A stretch of DNA of 64,000 nt from Echinometra lucunter (lineage: Eukaryota > Echinodermata > Echinoidea > Camarodonta > Echinometridae): contig CM057162.1 of NCBI GenBank assembly GCA_029962745.1, positions 22,432,291-22,496,290 of the forward strand, in the 5' to 3' direction. The notes below the pieces were generated by a model. It saw nothing but the letters and a program-made list of their open reading frames with translations, was not told the origin of the DNA and searched no databases. The stretch's first letter is position 1. Every line of letters begins with the position of its first letter. This document shows, piece by piece, positions 59,301 to 64,000 of the stretch. Made by a program: the position numbers and the translations under genes.

Positions 59301-62300
59301 ATGCTCAAGAAGAGATCAGAGCACAAAATAATGAGATAAACTATCTTGAACTAAAGGCAGCCTATCTTGCTATACAATCATTTTGCTCTGATAGAAAGAA
59401 CATTCATGTGTCTTTACAATCCGATAATGTCACAGCGGTTGCCTATATAAACAATTTTGGAGGAATGAAATCCTCGGCCTGTAATGACCTTGCTAAGGCA
59501 TTTTGGGGCTGGTGCATTGAAAGAGATATCCTGGTCTCAGCCAAGCATTTGCCAGGTGTGATGAATACTATAGCGGACAAGAAATCACGTACTTTCAATG
59601 ACCAACTAGAATGGACATTAGATAAAACTGTTTTCTCCAAACTGTGTGATATCCATGGTAGGCCAGAGATGGACCTATTTGCAACACGTCTTAATGCTCA
59701 AGTTGAGACATACGTGTCATGGCTTCCAGACCCAGGTGCAGTGGGCACAGATGCATTTTCTCTCACTTGGCAACAAGGGAAGTTGCTTTATGCTTTCCCG
59801 CCATTTTGTCTAATTGGAAAGTGTTTGCAAAAAATAGAAATTGATGAATCTGAAATCATAATGATAGTGCCTAGGTGGCCCACTCAGCCATGGTTTGGAA
59901 AACTGCTAACAATGCTCATTTGTGAGCCAATCATTCTTCCAAAGTCAAAGAACTTGATCTCTCTCCCAACTACCATGGATAGTCACCCACTGCATAAACG
60001 TTTGAACCTCATGTCTTGCAGATTGTCAGGAAAGACCTCCAAGACAAGGGCCTTTCGGGATCAACTGCCGACATCATCCTTGCTGCCTGGAGGCCCTCAA
60101 CAACTAAGCAGTATGCTACCTACATTAACCAGTGGTTGGACTTTTGTCGTGCACGGGAAATTGATTCAGTGCAAACGTCTGTGATAGCTGTGCTGGAATT
60201 CTTGAGTTCATTGTACAAGAAAGTAGGATACAGTGCAGTGAATACAGCTAGATCAGCATTGGCAGCAACAGTGACTTTGGCGGATGGTATTAACCTTAGT
60301 ACACACCCACTTGTTATTCGCTTCATGAAAGGGGTGTTTAATTTGAAGCCTCCCAAACCAAGGTATGAAAAGACTTGGGATGTGACTATTGTCCTAGACT
60401 ATATGCGAGGATTATGGCCCTTGTCATCCTTATCTCTCCAGGAGTTAACAATGAAAACGTGCATGCTTGCAGCACTAGTGTCCGCTCAGCGGCAGCAGAC
60501 ACTTCATCTGCTTAATGTCGCCAATATGGATGTTACAGACTCAGCAGTCACTTTTTCAGTGGATGAACTGTTAAAAACTAGCAAGCCAGGAAAAACTGGA
60601 CAGAAGTTGGTTTTTAGGAAATACATGCAGGATTCACGTATTTGCATCTATAAGCATCTGTTAGAATATGTTGGCCGCACTAAGCCTCTTAGAGAGCAGG
60701 AAACTTACCTGTTTATCAGCACACGGAAACCGCACTGCCGTGTGTCCAGAGATACTATTGCGAGATGGCTAAAGTTGGTAATGGCCAAAGCAGGAATAGA
60801 CATTGGGAAGTTCAAACCTCACTCCACGCGATCTGCTGCTGCCTCCAAAGTTGGAAGGACATTGCCTGTAGCGAACATTTTACATCACGTGGGGTGGAGT
60901 TCAGAGGCAACCTTCCAGAATTTTTACAACAAGCCTATAGTGGAGGAAGTTGACCCATTTGTATCTGCACTTCTTGAGGATACTACAGACTCACCTAATG
61001 AAGCGACAGATTTGTAGTTGTGTTACATGTGAGTTTAAGGTTATACGTTTTTCTTGTGCTTTGAGGCCAGAGTTTACTTTGAAGTCTCACATTAGATCGA
61101 ACGTACACCGTTCGAAATAAAATGAAGAGATTAAACGAAAACTTACCTGTTTGAAGTTTGATCTCCATTTTATGAAGTAGGTGTAGTGAAGAGCTAATGT
61201 GCCCTCCGCTCCCTCCCTTGTTTGGTTAACTAGAGGTCTATTGGGCGGGTTAGCTTCACACTCCTACTTTTACCCTCACGTAGTGGGTGGGGTGGATTAC
61301 CCGAAAGGGGGAACTTCATCCGGTAGGCACTATGTGGGGTTTTAAACTCTGTCCTCACGTTGAATTGTGGCAAGGCGCATGCGCAGGGCGGGCTTCTCAC
61401 ATTAGCTCTTCACTACACCTACTTCATAAAATGGAGATCAAACTTCAAACAGGTAAGTTTTCGTTTAATCTCTTCATTTTCGCGTACAGATATTTTCGCG
61501 AATCACAGGCTCATAGACATTTTCGCAAGTCGTTGATTTCGTGAGCGCAAGAGTAGTTAGCAAGACGGGACTTGCAGCACAAACATATTTGTACATGAAA
61601 TAGCCATATCAGCAGATTCGGAGGATTTGTTTTTCGATTTTTTTTTTTGCCAATACCATCACACTCGTAGCTTGTGATAAATAAAAAAGGCCGTCATAAA
61701 ACCCCTTATTTCTTGATTTATAGCGCGTTTTCGGCGACTCTTTTTCTTACCACCCCTCTAAGGCCCCGTATGCTATGGAAAAATGGCACCAATTCCGCAT
61801 TTTGGGTAGCAGAATTTGGCTTCTTAAAGCAATTTTGGAGGTGACTACAAAACTAACTTGTGACGAGTGACAATTTTTCTGTGTGTTGTGATATGATGCT
61901 ACAGATGGAGTGGCCTGCTAGCACTTAGCGCATGCAGTGCATGGCAATGGCAACAATGTGCCGATGACGCTTAGATCTAAAGCAAACGTACATGTGGATA
62001 TTTTCGCGTGTTGTTAAATTCGCGATAGAAGAGTGATTCGCGAAATTCACGAAAATAAACCATTGCGAAAATTTCAGCACATACAGTAGGAGAGAGGAGA
62101 AAAGAACAGGGAAAAAAAAAAAAGAAGCAAATCCTTTATTTAGAATAGCTATGATTAGGGTCGGATGATTTTACTTAATATTCCTTAACTTATTTTCTGC
62201 AATTCCTATATCACAGAGGAAAGAATTAGAGGAGCCAAGAATCCAATGATATTTTATAAAATGAATGTTTCTGTATTAGAAACCAAAACCCTCAGGTCAA

Positions 62301-63055
62301 ATAGTTTTTAAATCAAAGCCAAGGCAGAATAAGACAGATCAGCGAAAATTTGATTGAAATCAGACACAGAGTTATGCCTATATGAAATTTTCTGTTTTTG
62401 ACACTGCCGGTACATGATGATAGCTATTAGTGATATGAGTTGTGGACAACTCTCAGTACATGTATTCACATATTCTTTCTTTTTTTGAAGACCACATGTT
62501 TTCATTGTCCTTATCCCAAATATGTTGTGGAGGAAACACTCCTGCGTGATATATCTTGGGTGTGTCTACAAAACATACTGAGATTATGATGTCATCAGTA
62601 GCTATGGTAGTGTAAAAAAAAAAAAAAAGTCAAACAGAAAATTTCATATAGTCAGAACTTTCTCATCTGGTGTCCGATTTTTTTCAAATTTTCGCTGATG
62701 TGTTTTCTTCCATCTCAGCTTTGATTTAAAAACTACTCGATTTAAGGGTGTTGGTTTCCTTTAATTCACCCCAGCCATGAGATCACACACAAAAGCATTT
62801 GAGAGGTGAACAATTAGAATTTGAGTTTTATTGGTTGACTGTTTAAAATATTTTTCTCCTATCCTCAGGTCGCAGATGAAAGCCTTAGAGGAGCTGAGGT
62901 TAGAATCGGAGGAGCTGTATCAAGCCGCAATCCAAAGAGACCCAAACATGTTTCCTCTCTTAATTACTGGACCTACATACACACCACCTATAGAGGGCTA
63001 CTCATCAGTTAGTCCGGATGGAGATTATATAGATGTTACCAAGCAATACAAATGA
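53031..63055 (+). CDS. mrpl40: mitochondrial ribosomal protein L40, 4 coding exons
   Basis: Exons: 53031-53116, 54315-54479, 56104-56229, 62869-63055; all joins are phase 2, giving 187 aa (human about 206). Residues 1-28, MASLQNFQLIRSFFTRAGGL and onward, are arginine-bearing and free of acids, a mitochondrial targeting sequence. Exon 2 starts RAEPPKKKKRVDPKQ, the hallmark MRPL40 segment; exon 3 is charged and helical (EWSRYKFQQH); exon 4 has ALEELRLESEELY, RDPNMFP, GPTYTPPIEGY and DITK-like DVTKQY at the end. The product is a large-subunit component of the mitochondrial ribosome (family knowledge). The ATG at 53031 has G at -3 and +4. An out-of-frame ATG at 53018 overlaps it. Intron 3 (6.6 kb) holds a DIRS element and appears to use a GC donor. 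Confidence 0.93.
53150..53525. repeat. CATC microsatellite with a higher-order repeat, mrpl40 intron 1
   Basis: Imperfect ATC/ACC units; a block containing TTCATCTTTGCCATCATTGT then CATTCGTAAACC occurs twice, about 103 bp apart (near 53300 and 53400). Poly-His and poly-Met frames are artefacts. Confidence 0.9.
53526..54028. other. mrpl40 intron 1, unique part
   Basis: Pyrimidine-rich. Contains the source-like segment 53541-53593 that recurs at 54657-54710. Nothing else recognised. Confidence 0.4.
54029..54182. mobile_element. short MITE with CAGGGATGCCACTTT end
   Basis: Left CAGGGATGCCACTTTTTG and right AAACTGGCATCCCTG are inverted; inner GTAGGAATTCCTAC is itself a palindrome. About 150 bp in mrpl40 intron 1. 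Confidence 0.65.
54556..54920 (+). mobile_element. MITE copy 2 with partial left-arm duplication and filler
   Basis: 54712-54920 is a full copy related to 41676-41886 in the opposite orientation, ending GGACGCGTCTTTTTGCAC. Before it, 54556-54656 repeats its first ~100 bp (GAACGCATCCGGAACGC, TTGAAATGTCTAT, CAATATCATTCCACAG). Between the two lies 54657-54710, a near-exact copy of 53541-53593. In mrpl40 intron 2. Confidence 0.75.
54925..55225 (+). repeat. dispersed repeat, uninterrupted copy
   Basis: Matches 50828-51572 without the MITE. At the corresponding site it reads GTGGAAATTAGATATGCCTG, while the other copy has the MITE between GGAAATTAA and the ATAAGCCTG side. Confidence 0.8.
55226..56100. 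other. mrpl40 intron 2, remainder
   Basis: A CT microsatellite (about 55244-55290), a G run (55814-55826) and otherwise AT-rich unique sequence up to the exon 3 acceptor TTCTGTCTTGCAG. Confidence 0.4.
56230..56235 (+). other. GC splice donor of mrpl40 intron 3
   Basis: The exon 3 end reads GCAGTCAG|GCAAGT. The phase-2 join to exon 4 (CTCAG|GTCGCAG) restores the family sequence, and no GT donor nearby gives a correct join. GCAAGT with CAG before it is the usual form of the rare GC-AG intron class. Confidence 0.75.
56514..58082 (+). CDS. DIRS gag-like ORF1
   Basis: 522 aa from the ATG at 56514 (MKDSDKAEPASS). The open frame extends upstream into the terminal repeat, but without a better ATG. 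Features: a basic and Ala/Gly/Pro-rich N-terminus, a charged helical segment (LEDELRRSREERKEIKTMLE) that could form a coiled coil, a very acidic tyrosine-rich stretch (YDYDYEEYDYGDEY), and a basic C-terminal tail ending in PKRGKPASTYPN. Position and length fit the structural Gag-like protein of DIRS elements; no zinc knuckle seen. Overlaps ORF2 by 160 bp. Confidence 0.8.
   Translation: MKDSDKAEPASSCLKRKTNGEPAGSSQKKKLTVDPAGSGVVTRDRAVSGSSAGAPGAPGPAVAAARSSASPSAKRGNSPVTTANNSGSAEPGKKIKNPSMISRIGKLEDELRRSREERKEIKTMLETLCSQTKETPQSRPNVSQTQRQSQNQRQSQSNITSAGAAHGFGSAHDYDYDYEEYDYGDEYVHSDYGEHDYDIPMEVEMGYPDSPTYASSQATRQPRDTMPDQQLEVAKKRRPNKHMTDANTLQTDDDQVTKEEIGFASRFAASAEVGDVLGSEHARSVDFLLTNPLEEKYMAGTCEKYMRPANSAHLLVPRVNPLVWENLHPTARTLDMKIQRCQRPLVKGITALMNSLKDVPELNETQQDAVALLGNAHFELNQLRKNFIKPELYSRYTHLCKPSVKTTQWLFGDELSRTIKEMDEEQRAIGVMRRHRHRPRSSQGPVAAGSVGKPYVKPYAKPNQRYQDAGWVSSSNMGYQPFLGGRQGQFAAPFQQGQTRGHRLTKPKRGKPASTYPNPERH
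57923..60184 (+). CDS. DIRS reverse transcriptase-RNase H ORF2
   Basis: 753 aa from the ATG at 57923; the first ~50 codons overlap ORF1 in another frame, so the true start may lie further in. Motifs in order: GRLSSHIDAWKAITSD and GYELEF (DIRS/Ngaro N-terminal signature), RMILDLSRLN, ASIDLKDAYYSVPI (near residue 210), FRALPNGLSSGPRIFTK, YIDD catalytic box at residues 274-277, then GFVIHPHKS and FLGCVLN. RNase H follows: SDASGLGWG with D440, NEINYLELKA, SDNVTAVAYINNFGG and HLPGVMNTIAD. The C-terminal part (RPEMDLFATRLN, VSWLPDPGA) is typical of DIRS. Catalytic residues look intact. It copies element RNA into DNA. Confidence 0.93.
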   Translation: MGVLVKYGIPAFFRRKAGAVCRPVPAGTNQRSSPHKTQAGQASLYLPQSRETLNDKPDGQAQQHISQVSECSVFEEIGGRLSSHIDAWKAITSDSNILKAVSGYELEFNENGPPVQDHVPYPYKLDELEKQAVTLEIARLESKGVIEKSENEQGEFISNIFTRPKKDGNHRMILDLSRLNDHLEYHHFKMDTLETALQLFRPDCFLASIDLKDAYYSVPIAVHHRKYLKFYWNNALWQFRALPNGLSSGPRIFTKLLKPPLSVMRSKGHSVVAYIDDTLIIADSSDTAQEAVRETAQLLSNLGFVIHPHKSVLKPVQEITFLGCVLNSHSMDVRLTERRAQEIAHMCSQLLTSGTGTIRFVSTVIGKLVAAFPGVQFGQLHYRELEKEKLRALKLNKGHYDRIMTLSNAAKDDLRWWISNIQWSKSQISRDAPTMHITSDASGLGWGASNGSVHVGGRWNAQEEIRAQNNEINYLELKAAYLAIQSFCSDRKNIHVSLQSDNVTAVAYINNFGGMKSSACNDLAKAFWGWCIERDILVSAKHLPGVMNTIADKKSRTFNDQLEWTLDKTVFSKLCDIHGRPEMDLFATRLNAQVETYVSWLPDPGAVGTDAFSLTWQQGKLLYAFPPFCLIGKCLQKIEIDESEIIMIVPRWPTQPWFGKLLTMLICEPIILPKSKNLISLPTTMDSHPLHKRLNLMSCRLSGKTSKTRAFRDQLPTSSLLPGGPQQLSSMLPTLTSGWTFVVHGKLIQCKRL
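59998..61017 (+). CDS. DIRS tyrosine recombinase ORF3
   Basis: Open from 59998 (after TAA at 59995) to TAG at 61015-61017; about 333 aa counted from 60016. No usable ATG in frame near the start: translation probably comes from splicing or recoding. CTTGCAG at 60015-60020 resembles a splice acceptor. Counting from 60016, catalytic residues are R159 in SAQRQQTLHLL, H269 and R272 in HSTRSAAAS, H291/W294 in LHHVGWSS, and the nucleophile Y304 in NFYNKP. All five are present. The enzyme inserts the circular DNA intermediate by recombination, which explains the missing target duplication. Overlaps ORF2 by about 170 bp or more. Confidence 0.9.
   Translation, partial: TFEPHVLQIVRKDLQDKGLSGSTADIILAAWRPSTTKQYATYINQWLDFCRAREIDSVQTSVIAVLEFLSSLYKKVGYSAVNTARSALAATVTLADGINLSTHPLVIRFMKGVFNLKPPKPRYEKTWDVTIVLDYMRGLWPLSSLSLQELTMKTCMLAALVSAQRQQTLHLLNVANMDVTDSAVTFSVDELLKTSKPGKTGQKLVFRKYMQDSRICIYKHLLEYVGRTKPLREQETYLFISTRKPHCRVSRDTIARWLKLVMAKAGIDIGKFKPHSTRSAAASKVGRTLPVANILHHVGWSSEATFQNFYNKPIVEEVDPFVSALLEDTTDSPNEATDL
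61085..61201 (+). repeat. DIRS internal complementary region
   Basis: 61085-61118 is the exact reverse complement of the left end (56357-56390); 61119-61201 is the reverse complement of the right end (61398-61480). Joined, they spell the junction expected in a circularised element. Confidence 0.92.
61481..62271. other. mrpl40 intron 3, unique part and dispersed repeat
   Basis: 61481 onward contains several TATTTTCGCG-type words (61490, 61519, 61996). 61763-61910 resembles 705-830. No exon. Confidence 0.45.
62272..62764. mobile_element. fold-back element in mrpl40 intron 3
   Basis: Left TTAGAAACCAAAACCCTC and TTTTTAAATCAAAGCC pair with GCTTTGATTTAAAAA and GGGTGTTGGTTTCC at the right; AGCGAAAATTTGA and TCATATAG/CTATATGA inside also pair. 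Ends about 104 bp before exon 4. Confidence 0.6.
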
Positions 63056-63180
63056 TTCATGCCTTTAAAAACATGAAAAGACAAATTTGCAAACTATACT
63101 GACATAGTCTCTTACAGTGAAGAGAGATCCAAGGGACTTGAGAGATTCATTGCTTGTGATCGTCAGTTTTGAGATTGTGA

Positions 63181-63186
63181 AATAAA
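63181..63186 (+). terminator. polyadenylation signal of mrpl40
   Basis: AATAAA in GTGAAATAAAGGCC, 126 bp after the stop codon; the only canonical signal close by. Confidence 0.7.
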
Positions 63187-63189
63187 GGC

Positions 63190-64000
63190 CACTCTTGTAA
63201 GGATGAGAGTCTTTGGATCAACCAATTTGCATCAACCTTGTTACAATAACTGAACAGAAATACCAAAGTATAGAGAAGAATACATGAATATGTATCCTTT
63301 ACATTTATGTGTTTCTTTTTTTAAACTTTTTGTTATGAAACTTCCATGAGCACGATTCTTTTGCAGATTTTGGGAATGATTCAATTTGTGAAAGCTTCAT
63401 GCAGCATAGAAATAGAATGGCCCGTTGCTGCACTGCAACTTAGCCATCTGCAAGATTCTGGCCTTAAAAAGTGTTCATCATCATTATGATTTATGAAAGT
63501 TTCATGTGTCTAAGAGTTAGATATTCTGTTAAGATGATTTATTGTGGGTAGGTTGGAACCCTAGATGCTATCAACATACATGTGTATGGTGTATTGGAGC
63601 CCCCCCCCCCTCAATTTCTCAATTGAAAAAAAAATAAATCGTAAAACTTAATATTCAAATTGCTCATAGGCTCGCAATACCATAAAAACCCCTGGACTAC
63701 ACTTGTTTGGGAGTCAGCCCCCCCCCCCCCAAAATAAAAATGTTGTGCAGCCCCTGTGTTATACCTCTGATCCCACATCTTCACAGACCTTTCAAATATG
63801 GAGAGACCAGTTTGTGTATTACAATCATCCCTAAAAGTGATGAATGCGCAACATAAATAGCCATCTTTCCTGTTTTGAAAAGCCAGTTTATAGGTTAAAT
63901 TTGCACTGGAGCACACCAATTGACTTGTGTAGTAAACTGAATCTTTGTTGATACTGACATGAATAATTCTGTCATAACTTTCAAAAGCATTATAATTCAC
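63190..64000. other. non-genic stretch after mrpl40
   Basis: No exon or RNA gene recognised. C runs at 63601-63610 and 63720-63730. The minus-strand frame at 63611-64000 shows no family resemblance and spans a homopolymer. Confidence 0.4.

Larger units (their letters stand above)
56357..61480 (+). mobile_element. full-length DIRS-type tyrosine-recombinase retrotransposon
   Basis: 5124 bp, same strand as mrpl40, inside intron 3. Left end ATTTCGAACGGTGTACG, right end ATCTCTTCATTTT. A 37-bp inverted pair (56380-56416 and 61369-61405) is extended by end-specific segments. The internal complementary region 61085-61201 is complementary first to the left end (56357-56390), then to the right end (61398-61480), exactly the DIRS layout used to complete a circular intermediate. 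No target duplication is seen; flanks GATATTTT and CGCGTACAG would join as one AT-rich site. Three overlapping frames (gag-like, RT-RNase H, tyrosine recombinase) are all open. The left boundary is uncertain by about 4 bp because TTTT is shared. Confidence 0.93.

Noticed and set aside
1..64000. CRISPR arrays, operons, ribosome binding sites, bacterial features
   Set aside because: Interrupted genes, GT-AG introns, AATAAA signals and eukaryotic retroelements show a metazoan genome; tandem repeats here have no spacer structure.

Overview
This is a eukaryotic window: three multi-exon protein-coding genes, all on the + strand, sit in AT-rich non-coding DNA crowded with transposons. GT-AG introns, AATAAA signals, tRNA-derived SINEs, a CR1/L2-like LINE and a full-length DIRS-type tyrosine-recombinase retrotransposon point to a metazoan. 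The repeat style (many short palindromic MITEs, CATC/GAT microsatellites) and gene divergence fit a marine invertebrate deuterostome, most likely an echinoderm such as a sea urchin. The species is inference.

Layout. 1-16.3 kb has no gene I can support. It holds two copies of a ~580-bp fold-back element, a decayed LINE with a tandemly duplicated tail between a pair of inverted repeats, and several small palindromic elements. 16.35-20.4 kb is a DEDD homologue (death-effector-domain nuclear protein, 3 coding exons, about 365 aa). About 24-41.4 kb is a BBX (bobby sox) HMG-box transcription factor with ten coding exons (about 670 aa) and a probable non-coding first exon near 24.1 kb. 53.0-63.06 kb is mrpl40 (mitochondrial ribosomal protein L40, four coding exons, 187 aa). 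A ~5.1-kb DIRS element with gag-like, RT-RNase H and tyrosine-recombinase frames lies inside mrpl40 intron 3.

The three genes share no pathway; they are simply neighbours. The most notable structures are: the DIRS element with complete inverted termini and internal complementary region in an intron that appears to start with GC; a 586-bp Mutator-like MITE (9-bp target duplication) carrying interstitial telomeric repeats at the centre of nested inverted repeats; a tandem duplication of a BBX exon with one copy degraded by a GAT microsatellite; a 26-bp minisatellite that starts at the BBX exon 3 splice donor and repeats the donor-like motif; and at least eight members of one TTAA-flanked MITE family, one of which has a paralogous empty site in the same window.

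All exon boundaries were read by eye from splice consensus, reading-frame phase and family resemblance. No alignment or database search was run.
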